Assembly (NCBI GenBank): GCA_014529385.2 | Contig: CM043956.1 | Coordinates: 58,975,120-59,039,119 of the forward strand | Direction: 5' to 3' | DNA: 64,000 bases | From: Adiantum capillus-veneris | Taxonomy: Eukaryota > Streptophyta > Polypodiopsida > Polypodiales > Pteridaceae | Part shown: one piece after another, positions 53,061 to 64,000 of the stretch | Layout of the letters: every line of letters starts with the position of its first letter | How positions within the stretch are numbered: the first letter of the stretch is position 1 | Translations under genes and position numbers: made by a program | The notes under the pieces: model-generated | Told to the model about the DNA's origin: nothing | The model's input: the letters and a program-made list of their open reading frames with translations, nothing else | Databases searched by the model: none

Positions 53061-54024
53061 CCAATACAAATAACATAAACACTATGGCTATCCTCACTTT
53101 TCCATTGTAGACAGGCGTGTATGTGTTAGGGGTCTTTTTCCATATCTCCTTGAAAACCCTCAGATAGCTAGTCACTGGGCTAGTTGAGCCAAAAATAAAA
53201 AAATATATTATGACCCATTTGTGTGTAACTATTTCATTTTATGGAGGGCCTAGATATATATATACATATAATTATTATTTTTGTATTTATTTAAATATTC
53301 ATACTTAGTTGTACATTATTTGTCTAAGTATGCTACGTACATTGACTTACCACTACCATAATTTCCCTTACCATTGTGCATATTTTCTATTCTATAAATA
53401 AACCTATCCATTCAAGCCTCTCTAAATTCTGGTGTGAATCCACTTCAAGAAAAATGCACAAAAATCCTTTTCACCCAGTTATTTCTTTTAACTAGATTAC
53501 TATTTTCTAAATGCATTTTCTCTTACCTCAAGTAAAGAGAATTACATCAACAAATACAAATAAGGTTCCTTCACTTGATTTCCCTTTATTTTAATATCTT
53601 TAATTTTTTCATTTTATGTTTATATAGCGGTCCATTATTTTAGATTCCATGAATGATATCCATATATCATATTTGTGGATAATACATATCGTGCATGTTT
53701 TCAAACCCTTAAGAATATATTATGTCATGCTCTCATGAAAATAGAGGCTCACTCTTGGTGCTTTATGCAAATTCAAAAAAAGGAGGACCACTAAAAGACT
53801 TTTGTAGTGAGAAAAAATAGGCATTTTGGTGGAATTTGTGACTCCCACTTCCACTCCGATTTTGAAGAAGTAGTCAACATAAAAGACGTAGCCCAGAAGC
53901 AAGACAATATTCTCAAAGCATTTCATGAATTTTGAAGCTCGTGGTGGTGAGATATGATTTTTTTTTGTGAACCCTAGTTTGCCCATACTCTCACACAAGA
54001 GTCATGCAAGTTTTCTCTTACCTT

Positions 54025-54029
<5 letters not shown>

Positions 54030-54070
<41 letters not shown>
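54030..54070. repeat. (CA)n microsatellite of copy A
   Basis: Pure CA units at the position where copies B and C also have (CA)n. Confidence 0.97.
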
Positions 54071-54073
<3 letters not shown>

Positions 54074-54605
54074 TTTCATCCCTCACTCAAACCTGCACCT
54101 TCCATGAACTCTCTTACCCTCTTCACCATTACCTTCCCCTCTCACCTCCATATCTCTCATATGAACTCTACATACACCACCTCTATGTCTCTCTCTATCA
54201 CTTCTAAGTTACAGTTCCATCTTTCCTTTTCTCAAAATACTTAAAAAGTCAGCATTTAAATCATGCTTAACCTTTGTAAATTGAGATTTCTCATAAACCA
54301 AGATCCTCATTTTCATCGTGGTAATCAACCATGGCCACGACGGCGTAAGAAGAGGAGGAGGACGAAGAAGATCGATCTTCATTTTTGACCATCTATCCAA
54401 AGGTAAGTCCAAGATTCTTCAAGGTTTCACCATCATAATAATTCCTTCACCTCATTTACCCCCTCTTCCTTCAGCCATTTAACTCAACTTTACCCATCAT
54501 TTATATTTTTTGGTGATTATTAACACTAACTACTAACCCACTAACAAAAATATCCATTGACCTAACCTTAAAAGGCACCTCACCTCAAGACATGCACATA
54601 TTAAA

Positions 54606-54633
54606 ATCTCTCTCTGTCTCTCCCTCCCTCCCT

Positions 54634-54676
<43 letters not shown>
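54606..54676. repeat. (CT)n microsatellite of copy A
   Basis: CT units with (CCCT)n at the start; equivalent to the tracts in copies B and D. Confidence 0.95.
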
Positions 54677-54678
<2 letters not shown>

Positions 54679-55160
54679 CCCCTCGAACTCTCTAATTTTC
54701 GCTCTTGTCTATTATCGATAATGCTTCTCTTGAGCCTGCATCCATGACTCAAGCAGACAAAGAAGGCCCACAAAATTTTGATAATGAAAGAAATCTCTTG
54801 ATTTGTTAGCTTGTAAAATAGTATTACCAATAACCTTAATGAAGGGTGTTGAACCTATTAATAGGCCCCTTTCCTTCTTGTAAATCATCTTTGATTTCTC
54901 TAATCTCACACATAGCACCCCAACACTACATGCATGAGGAGAGACTTAGGTGTAGTAACCACTTTATGAGCTTCACACTTGGTGTGAGGGAAGCTTTGAT
55001 GCTACACATTGCAAATGAGAGTGTGTGTGTATCTCATGATGCTATTGTACATGCTCTTCCATAGCCGAGGTTTGGTGATTCAAAGTCATGATTTCGCTTT
55101 CAAATCTTCATTCTTCCACGTGTGCAATGTGATTTAGAGGGTTCAAGGTGATTTGTATCT

Positions 55161-55178
55161 TATAATTCAAGGTGATTT

Positions 55179-55244
<66 letters not shown>

Positions 55245-55817
55245 ATTTGTCTTCATCCCTCACTCAAACCTAGAACTTCCATGACCTCTCTTACCCTCTT
55301 CACCATTACCTTCCCCTCTCACCTCCATATCTCTCATATGAACTCCACATACACCACCTCTATGTCTCTGTCTATCACTTCTAAGTTACGGTTCCATCTT
55401 GTCTTTTATCAAAATACATAAAAAATCAGCATTTAAATCATGCTTAACCTTTGCAAATTGAGAGTTCTCATCAACCAAAATCCTCATTTTCATCGCGGTA
55501 ATCAACCATGGACACGGTGGCGTAAGAAGATGAGGAGGGCGAAGAAGATCGATCTTCATTTTTGACAATCTATCCAAAGGTAAGTCCAAGCTTCTTCAAG
55601 GTTTCACCATCATAATATTTCCTTCACCTCATTTACCCCCTCTTCCTTCAGCCATTCAACTCATTTCTACCCATCGTTTAATATATCATTAATATTTTTT
55701 GGTGATTATTAACACTAACTACTAACCCACTAAAAAAAATATCCATTGACCTAACCTTAAAAGGAAACTCACCTCAAGACATGCACATAGTAAAATCTCT
55801 CTCTATATTTCTCTCTC

Positions 55818-55865
<48 letters not shown>

Positions 55866-56340
55866 CCAAACTCTCTAATTGTCACTCTTGTCTATTATCA
55901 ATAATGCTTCTCTTGAGCGTGCATCCATGACTCAAGCAGACAAAGAAGACCCACAATATTTTGATAATAAAAGAAACCATAATCTTGATTTTTTAGCTTG
56001 TAAAATAATATTACCAATAACCTTAATGAGGGTGTCCAACCTATTAATAGGCCCCTTTCCTTCTTGTAAATCATCTTTGATTTCTCTAATCTCACACATA
56101 GCACCCCAACACTACATGCATGAGGAGAGACTTAGGTGTAGTAACCACTTTATGAGCTTCACACTTGGTGTGAGGAAAGCTTTGATGCTACACATTACAA
56201 ATGAGAGAGTGTGCATATCTCATGATACTATTGTACATGCTCTTCCATAACTGTGGTTTGGTGATTCAAAGTCATGATTTGGCCTACAAATCTTCATCCT
56301 TCCACGTGTGCAATGTGATTTAGAGAATTCAAGGTGATTT
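55161..56340. repeat. long segmental repeat unit, copy B (right half only)
   Basis: Begins at a (CA)n tract (55179-55242) and follows the right half of copy A: Ser/Leu-type pyrimidine leader, (CT)n at 55797-55862, gcatccatgactcaagcaga, and the caccccaacactacatgcat block at 56102. Tandem to copy A. Confidence 0.85.
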
Positions 56341-56572
56341 GTATCTTATAATTGTGCCCATTAAGCATTTTAGTGTGTTTCAATTGCCTACTAATTCTTA
56401 TCCATTGTAAGAGGGTTTTGTGGTGAGAGGTGTCCCACAATCCTAAGACAATGTGTGTGTGATGGAAATGTTTACAAGAGTCACTAAGAATTGGTTTAGT
56501 TTTATGCAAGCTCCATGATAGCATCATGACAAACAACATCATTTTGTAAAAGTAGGTATTGGACAAACTCTA

Positions 56573-56609
<37 letters not shown>

Positions 56610-56876
56610 AGTCGTGAAGGGCACATGTTTCAAGTTTTGAAATGTTTATAAAAAGAGGCCTATAAAAATTGGGCCATCATTTAAAAATAGTAAATAATTT
56701 CTCTTTTACCTTTACATTCTCCCTTGAAAATAGGTACAATTTAATACAAAGAATCCTCAATCCAATGTGGTGTCAAGGACACCCCTTTTTATACTGCCAA
56801 ACCCCGCTTTCAGCTGCTCCCCATCGATTCCACTAAAAGGTACATCAAGGTACTCCATATTTTTAGGGTTTTTGTA
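56341..56876. other. no gene seen; (CT)n tract
   Basis: Part (56340-56530) is shared with 61690-61885. A (CT)n tract lies at 56577-56607. Confidence 0.5.
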
Positions 56877-57850
56877 TTGAAAGGACTTAAACATTCAACA
56901 CCTCTTGGATTTCATGAACATATTCAAGATTTTTTTTCACATCTATTGGGACCACATTACGGGCAAAAGAGACTCATTGGGAGCGAGGGAGGATTTGAGG
57001 GCCTTGAAATGTCTCCCCACATTAGCCACTTCACAAGGAGGCCCCAATGGAAAGATTGAGCTTGCTAAAGCCCCATGGATTCTAACCAAGAGGAGCTTGA
57101 TTGATGAAGGTTTCCATTATCTCTATTTGCAGTCCAAGAGGATACATGAGATTACAGAAGGGAGCTTTCACAAAGGCAAAGAAAGGACGAAAGCAGGGAA
57201 GCTATTTCAAACTCGGACAATTATTAAGGTACATCATAACCTCAACATGCATTTGGTGTACTCTTGTATGTTATCTTGTAGATTTGGAAGCTCCAAAGAA
57301 ATAGAAATAAATATCATCCTTGCTTCTCAAACGCTTGTTGTGGAAACAATGTGTGGCATTGATGATGCATTCCCTCAATCCATTCTTATTAGTCAAGTCC
57401 ACCTCCTAGTTTGTATGGTTGAGGAGATAGCTATACGTGGAGTAGTGCATGCATGATGGATGTTCTTTCTTGAGATGTTTTGCAACTACAGGCCCAGTCA
57501 GAGCATGCATGCCCAAAGGATGGATCATGCAAGAGGGTTTTTTACTTATCTCAGAGTATTTGGCTCGTATTGATCCCTCTATTCCTTGGATGTGATTAGA
57601 TGAGGAGGATGCAAGGATGGCTTCATACTTGCTAAGTGGAAAGGGAAAATTAATTGACATGGACATGGATCTATGCCAAGTGGCCAAATTTTTTTGCATC
57701 CTTAATGGAAAGGTTATGACCAACTAGGTGGAGTTGTGGACAATGTCAAAGGCAACGTGTTTGCAAGAGAGTAAAATGGAAGCAATTCCATGGAGGCATG
57801 AGGGAACCCTCGTTTCTTTGACACCTTCCATGTTTTTGAGATCTCAATAA
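56877..57850 (+). pseudogene. CACTA TNP2-like transposase fragment
   Basis: MDFMNIFKIFFHIYWDHITG, KRDSLGAREDLRALKCLPT and GGPNGKIELAKAPWIL match the middle of TNP2, aligning with DPMHIFKNV..LLWDHLTSKK in the intact copy at ~41300 but with many differences. ILISQVHLLVCMVEEIAIRG at 57380-57440 and, after a stop, WMFFLEMF match its DUF4218-like part. From ~57605, ASYLLSGKGKLIDMDMDLCQ is a further piece. No CACTA ends were found nearby, so this is a fragment of another, older family. Confidence 0.75.
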
Positions 57851-58952
57851 TCTCAAGTGGATCCATGAGAATATGACCGAAGCAAAGGCCCTTAGAGAGG
57901 ACAAAACTGACAAAGGATGGAAGTATACACTTTTGACACCCTCAATAGTATTCTCTCCAACTACACAATAGAAAAACATTGACATTTTTTGATCAGGGAT
58001 GCAATCATCCCAAATAATAAATCTCATGCAGAAACATTTGCCACGTACTCTTCAAAGTAGAGTGCCCACTGATCCAGACCTTTGCCTCCACATGGATTGC
58101 AATTTTGCAACTAGGTTTAGCACAAGAGGTACTACTCTGCAATAGACTACTAAAGCATTGAGAGTTGTTTTTGTTTATATGTATTTGCCATAGTGAGCTA
58201 CATCACCCAATAAAAATAATATAAACACTATGGCTATCCTCACTTTTCCATTGTAGATAGGCGTGTATGTGTTAGGAGACTTTTTCCGTATCTCCTTGAA
58301 AACCCTCAGATAGGCAGTCAATGGGCTACTTGAGGCAAAAATGAAATAAAAAATAAAAATAAAAGAAATATTATGACCCATTTGTGTGTAAGTATTTCAT
58401 CTTATGGAGGACCTAGATATATAAATATAAATATATATATATATAAATAAATAAATATATATAAATATATATATTATATACATATATATATATATATAAT
58501 TTTTGTATTTATTTAAATATTCATACTTAGGTGTTAGTTATTTGTCTAAATATGCTGCGTACATTGACTTACCACTACCATAATTTCCCTTACCATTGTG
58601 CATATTTCCTATTCTATAAATAAACCTATCCATGCAAGCCTCTCCAAATCCACTTCAAGAAAAATTCACAAAAATCCTTTTCACCTAGTTATTTCTTTTA
58701 GCTAGATTACTATTTTCTACATGCATTTTCTCTTACCTCAAGTAAATAGAATTACATCAACAAGTACGAATAAGGTTCCTTCACTTGATCTCCCTTTATT
58801 TTAATATCTTTTAGTTTTCATTTTATGTTTATATAGGGGTGACATTATTTTAGATTCCATGAATAGTTTATTGACTACCCTGTTTTTTTTCATCATGTCC
58901 ATATATCATATTTTTGGATAATACATATCCATGCATGTTTCCAAACCCTTAA

Positions 58953-60289
58953 CACTAGAATGGTAACATGACACTTTTATGTCCTTGGACACTTTTGTGT
59001 CCTGTTAAGTGACCATTTTGCTTGAATTATTTGAAGAGTATGAAAATGATTTTCTAGGTGCTATATATCCACAAAGTTGCCTTATGAGCTGAAAAAAACT
59101 TAGCATTTTTTTTGGAGTATCGATCTCACCATTAACCTTACTCTTGTACAACATTTTTGAACCTAAACTGTGTGAAAAAACAGGTCCTGTTTTTGGGTTT
59201 TTTTCAATTTTTGGTAACTATACCACTCTAAACTTCATGTTTGTGACGTTTAGATGGCTAGAGGTTAGGAATTCATAGTTCTCAACATGTTTGATGCTTG
59301 TAGGGAGAGATAAGTGTTAAAATTGAAAGTTATGACCAATTTACAAGAATTGCATAATCCTGTTTTTTGGCCAAAATTAGAGCTTTTATGATTTTTTTGG
59401 TGGCTTTCTTGATATGGAAAATTCAATTTTGATTGTGTAAGTGTAATGTATAACATAAAGCTAATCTTCCTTGAGTTTTGGGGAACCTAATATGCTATAT
59501 AGCATAGTATATGATGATGGTTGATTTTTTTGATTGCTGAAGAATAGGATACATTTTAGAGTAGCAAGTATAACTTTCTCAATATTGCTAGTTTCTTAGG
59601 CCAATTGTGTGTATTTTATAGGTAGTAACCATATCTAATCATAGACTACAAACTTGGATAGATATTGAGTAGTTTCTACAGGTTTCTAGAGGTCATAATG
59701 CTAAACCCAATTTTTTCATGTTTCTTGTATTTAGCACTTGATCATTGCCCCCAAGGTTCCAATTGTAAGAGATCCATTATCATTTTGACATGCTCCATGG
59801 CTCCTTTTTAATCCAAAGGCCAAAATGGAACTAAGAAAACATGTATATAGTATCTGTATTGAGCGTGACTAGAGAAACTTTGATGATAGGTCCGCAGAAT
59901 GGCAAAAATGCAACTTTTTTGTACCTTTTTTTTTCCCAAAAAAAAATTTGTGAGGTAAAAGCAACCATATGTTTTGCTCACCAACCCATTGAAGTTAATG
60001 GGGTATTTTATCTCATGTCCTACAAAAATCTCCACTCTTATGTTTATGCAATCAACCGTAAGAAATTGTTGTTTTGGGCAAAATGCACTGGTCCATCAAC
60101 TTTGGAGGCTTGTAGTGACCAAGGGATGAGAAAAATTACAAGTTTCTCATTTTTTCCATATGTAGTAGTTATTGAACTATAAGCTCATGAAAGGATTTTT
60201 CAAAATGTGAGGATCTACTATGGTTTTGGAATTTTTTCCCAAAACCCTGAAAGGACACTTTTATGTCCTGTTAGGTTACCATTCTAGTG
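58953..60289. mobile_element. 1.34 kb inverted-repeat element at a TTAA site, copy 2
   Basis: Same ends and interior as 50914-52248. Flanks are TTAA at 58949-58952 and 60290-60293. The paralogous segment in copy A has a single TTAA at 53709-53712 with the same neighbours (tcaaaccc left, gaatatatt right), i.e. an empty site. Confidence 0.93.
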
Positions 60290-60553
60290 TTAAGAATATA
60301 TTCAACAAAAGGAGGGTCACTAAAAGAATTTTGTAGTGAAAAAAAATAGGCATTTTGGTAGAATTTGTGACTCCCACTTCCACTCTGATTTTGAAAAAGT
60401 AGTAAACATAAAAAATGTGGCCCAAAGGCAAAAAAATATTCTCAAAATGTTTCATGAATTTTGAAGCTCATGGTGGTGAGATATGATTTTTTTGGTGAAC
60501 CCTAGTTTGCCCATACTCTCACACAAGAGTCATGCAAGTTTTCTCTTACCTTT

Positions 60554-60561
<8 letters not shown>

Positions 60562-60619
<58 letters not shown>
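60562..60619. repeat. (CA)n microsatellite of copy C
   Basis: About 29 CA units at the position corresponding to 54030-54070. Confidence 0.97.
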
Positions 60620-60621
<2 letters not shown>

Positions 60622-61157
60622 ATTTTTCTTCATCCCTCACTCAAACATGCACCTTCCATGACCTCTCTTACCCTCTTCACCATTACCTTCCCCTCTCACC
60701 TCCATATCTCTCATATGAACTCTACATACACCACCTCTATGTCTCTCTCTATCACTCCTAAGTTACAGTTCCATCTTGCCTTTTTTCAAAATACATAAAA
60801 GATCAGAATTTAAATCATGCTTAACCTTTTCAAATTGAGAGTTGTCATCAACCAAAATCCTCATTTTCATTGCGGTGATCAACCATGGTGATGGCAGCGT
60901 AAGAAGAGGAGGAGGACGAAGAAGACCGATGTTCATTTTTGACAATCTATCCAAAGGTAAGTCCAAGCTTCACCATCATAATGATTCATTCACCTCATTT
61001 ACCCCCTCTTCCTTCAGCCATTCAACTCATTTTTACCTATCGTTTAATATATCCTTAATATTTTTTGGTGATTATTAACACTAACTACTAACCCACTAAA
61101 AAAAGTATCCATTGACCTAACCTTAAAAGGCATCTCACCTCAAGACATGCACATAGT

Positions 61158-61161
<4 letters not shown>

Positions 61162-61201
<40 letters not shown>

Positions 61202-61207
61202 TATATA
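61162..61207. repeat. (TA)n microsatellite of copy C
   Basis: Replaces the (CT)n found at this position in the other copies; the flanks (agacatgcacatagtaaaat and actctctaatttcactcttg) are the same. Confidence 0.95.
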
Positions 61208-61888
61208 TCTCCCTCCCCCCCTGAACTCTCTAATTTCACTCTTGTCTATTATCAATAATGCTTCTCTTGAGCCTGCATCCATGACTCAAGCACACAAAGG
61301 AGGCCCACAATATTTTGATAATAAAAGAAATCATAATATTGATTTGTTAGCTTGTAAAATAGTATTACCAATAACCTTAATGAGGGATGTCCAACCTATT
61401 AATAGGCCCCTTTCCTTCTTGTAAATCATCTTTGATTTCTCTAATCTCACACATAGCACCCCAACACTACATGCATTAGGAGAGACATAGGTGTAGTAAC
61501 CACTTTGTGAGCTTCACACACACTTGGTGTGAGGGAAGATTTAATGCTACACATTGCAAATGAGAGAGTGTGCATATCTCATGATACTATTGTACATGCT
61601 CCTCCATAACTGTGGTTTGGTGATTGAAAGTCATGATTTGGCTTTCAAATCTTCATCCTTCCATGTGTGCCATGTGATTTAGAGAATTCAAGGTGCTTTG
61701 TATCTTATAATTGTGCCATTTAAGCTTGTTGAGAAATCATTTTAGTGTGTTTTAATTGCCTACTAATTCTTATCCAGGGTTTTGTGGTGAGAGGTGTCCC
61801 ACAACCCTAAGACAATGTGTGTGTGATGGCAATGTTTACCATTCACTAAGAATTGGTTTAGTTTTATGCAAGCTCCATGATAGCGTTG

Positions 61889-63484
61889 ATAGCCGTTTTT
61901 CGGCTTTCCATAATTGCCATAGTAAGCTACCTCACCCTACCAAATTCACCCAAACACTATGGCTATCCCTACCATTTCACTGTAAATAGGCGTGTGTGAG
62001 TTAGGGGGCTTTTCCCATATCTTGTTAAAATCCTCAGCTAGCTAGTCACTGGGCTAGTTGAGTCAAAAAAATAAAAAAAATAAAAAATGTTATGGCCCAT
62101 TTGTGTCTAAATATTGCATTATATATATGGCCTAAATATAGAGATTTTTATAATTATTCTGGTATTTTATTTAAATATTTATACTTAGGTGTGTGTTTTA
62201 TTAAACCTGTGTATGCCTTCTTTCATCCTCTTACACCATAAGTATATTTTTTGCCAATATGTACATACTCTAACTTTATATTTTTCCTTTATACAAATCA
62301 CTCCCACATTTTCACCCTCACCCTTATGAAAACAAAAAATTGATTTCTACTCATTGGTCACGTTTATTATATTATTTACTTGCATACCTTTTCCTCTTTC
62401 ACCCAAAATAATTCAAAGAGGGACCATATCATATGATTCCAATATCTTTCCATATCCATAACTCCTCCATATTTTTATTATTATTTTTACTCATTATTCT
62501 AACACCATGTGCTCATTGAGCTAAAGTCCATGAATAGTCCATACACTAGTCCCACCATGTATATATTTCTTTATTCACCAATAATCCTCCTCCATGCATG
62601 TGTCAACGGCAAATTGGATGCTTTGTATTATAATATGACAAGGAGGGGCTCACTCTTGGATGCATTGTACAAATTCAACAAAGGAGGGGGCCACTAAAAG
62701 ACTTTTGCAGGCATAAAAAACAGGCTTTTTGGTGAGAATTTTGGCACCTATCTCCACTCCGAATTTGGAGCGGTGTTCAAAAGAGAAAATGTAGCCCACA
62801 CTCTGAATAATCACCTCAAAAATTTTCATGATTTTTGGAGCTACCAGCGGTGAGCTATGATTTTTTGAGTGGACCCCAGTCTGCCCACTTTTCTCACAAG
62901 TAGCTTTTAGTCTTCTCTCACCCTTCCACACACCTACTCACTCTTACACATCCCTCCCTCTCCTTCCCTCACTCAAACCTGCAATTTCCATGGCTTCTCC
63001 CACCCTCTTCACCATTACCCTTCTCTCTCATCCCTATAGTTCTTTTATGAACCTCTACATACATACACCATCTCTATGCCTCTCTCTATTATCTCCAAAG
63101 TACAATTCCATCTTAACCCTTATATATATACATAAATTCAGCATGTGTACCATGATTAACCTCTGTAAATCAAGAGATCTCATCAACGAAATTACCATTT
63201 TCAGCACGATAATCAACCTTGGCGGCGGTGGCGTAAAGAAGAGAAGACGAAGAAGAAGATCGATGGTCATTTTGAGAACCTACACAAGTAAGTCCAAAAC
63301 TTCTTCAAGCTTCACCATCACAAGGATTTGTTCACTTCATTCAACCATCTTACTCCAACCATCCCACCCATTCTACCCATTGTAAATATAACATTAACTT
63401 TCTAGTGATTACTAACGACTAACATACTAACACAAAATAGCATTGACCTAACCATAAAAGACACCTCACCTCAAGACATGTACA

Positions 63485-63545
<61 letters not shown>

Positions 63546-64000
63546 TCCTTACTTACTTTCACCTTATCTACCATCAATAATGCTCTCTTTTGAGCCCACA
63601 CCCATGACTCAAGCAGACAAAGAAGGCCCGCAATGTTTTGATATTCAAAAAAATCATAATCCTGATTTGTTAGCTTGTAAAGTAGGATTTTCAATAATCT
63701 TTATGAGGGGTCTCCAACCTATAAATAGACCCCTCTCCTTCTTGTAAAACAACCTCCAACATCTCACATAGCACCCCAACACTCTATGCGTGAGGAGAGA
63801 CTTAGGTGTAGCAACCACTTGTGAGCTTCACTCTTGGTGTGAGAGAAGCCTTCAAGCTACACATTGCAAGTGAGAGAGCGTGAGTTCCACAAATCTCAAA
63901 ACCACTATTGTACATGCTCCTTCATCATCAATAAATTGAGGTTTGGTGCATCAAAGGCGTGATTCAACGTTTAAATCTTCGTCCTTCCATTTGTGCAATA
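61889..64000. repeat. long segmental repeat unit, copy D (diverged, runs off the window)
   Basis: Same order of blocks as copies A-C but more diverged: ttgccatagtaagctacctc (61913), ggaggggctcactcttgg (62641), cttcaccattacccttctct (63007), (CT)n at 63487-63546, gactcaagcagacaaagaag (63606), caccccaacactctatgcg (63773). No (CA)n is present at its usual place (~62925). No gene. Confidence 0.8.

Larger units (their letters stand above)
53027..55160. repeat. long segmental repeat unit, copy A
   Basis: Non-coding unit. In order: a block with catagtgagctacatcaccc (53045), ctataaataaacctatcc (53394), the empty TTAA site (53709-53712), ggaggaccactaaaagac (53780), a (CA)n tract (54030-54070), cttcaccattaccttcccct (54119), a (CT)n tract (54606-54676), gcctgcatccatgactcaag (54735), and accccaacactacatgcatg (54920). 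The same order recurs in copies B, C and D. Confidence 0.85.
57930..61750. repeat. long segmental repeat unit, copy C (contains the second TTAA-site element)
   Basis: Left part 57930-58948 matches 52790-53708 (including the unknown coding-like piece and an (AT)-rich expansion at 58418-58500). The TTAA-site element follows. 60294-61750 matches 53713-55150. The second microsatellite is (TA)n (61162-61207), where copies A, B and D have (CT)n. Confidence 0.85.

Noticed and set aside
54209-54412. Minus-strand ORF MDLPLDR..., repeated at 55386, 60763 and (partly) 63055
   Set aside because: It recurs only because the whole non-coding segment is duplicated, changes length between copies, and has no codon-level conservation that I can see.
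50914-60289. Calling the CACTAG...CTAGTG elements members of the CACTA superfamily
   Set aside because: Their flanks are TTAA on both sides with a matching empty site, not a 3 bp duplication, and they lack the subterminal repeats seen in the true CACTA element.

Overview
This window looks like nuclear DNA of a land plant with a large, transposon-packed genome. It holds no ordinary single-copy gene. It contains Ty1/copia and Ty3/gypsy LTR retrotransposons, CACTA (En/Spm) and Mutator-like DNA transposons, plant-type introns (GT..AG with T-rich acceptors), long (CT)n, (CA)n, poly-C and poly-G tracts, and many old copies broken by stops and frameshifts. The polyprotein flavour would suit a gymnosperm or a fern, but I cannot fix the species from the sequence.

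Layout, left to right. 1-1616: 3' part of a decayed gypsy chromovirus. 2.7-7.0 kb: scraps of gypsy gag and copia protease, plus an internally deleted copia element (3327-4542, TSD CATTA). 7024-18101: a long gypsy element (LTRs of about 0.5 kb) whose gag-pol is followed by a further ORF region of about 3.4 kb; both ends abut (CT)n tracts. 18.4-22.9 kb: gypsy integrase, protease and RT pieces on the + strand, with a MITE (22351-22646) inside the RT-RNase H region. 22.9-23.6 kb and 47.5-50.4 kb: the two halves of a minus-strand gypsy-like gag/protease sequence.

Those halves are separated by the main object of the window, a Mutator-like element at 23632-47540. It is flanked by the same 11 bp (CCAAGGTAGAA), has GGG...CCC termini with related terminal inverted repeats, and its removal joins the two retrotransposon reading frames in phase. 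It was later hit by a 5.2 kb copia element (24251-29415, TSD AAAGT) and an 8.0 kb CACTA element (37138-45154, TSD TTT); without them it is about 10.7 kb. It carries two divergent gene remnants on either side of a 1.25 kb spacer. On the minus strand is an eleven-exon gene with a ParB/sulfiredoxin-like motif near the N terminus and a DNA-methyltransferase-like C terminus. On the + strand is a zinc-binding/DDE transposase gene, with a SWIM zinc finger further downstream. A Mutator-like transposon carrying a ParB-methyltransferase gene is the best candidate here for an undescribed system.

The CACTA element still has its 12 bp inverted termini, a TNP2-like transposase (six exons, four in-frame TGA), an apparently intact second gene, and a captured fragment of a heavy-metal-associated (HMA) domain gene.

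50.9-64 kb holds no gene. It is built from a segment duplicated several times, with microsatellites at matching positions. Two copies (50914-52248 and 58953-60289) of a 1.34 kb inverted-repeat element sit at TTAA sites, and a paralogous empty site for one of them lies at 53709. A TNP2-like fragment sits at 56.9-57.8 kb.
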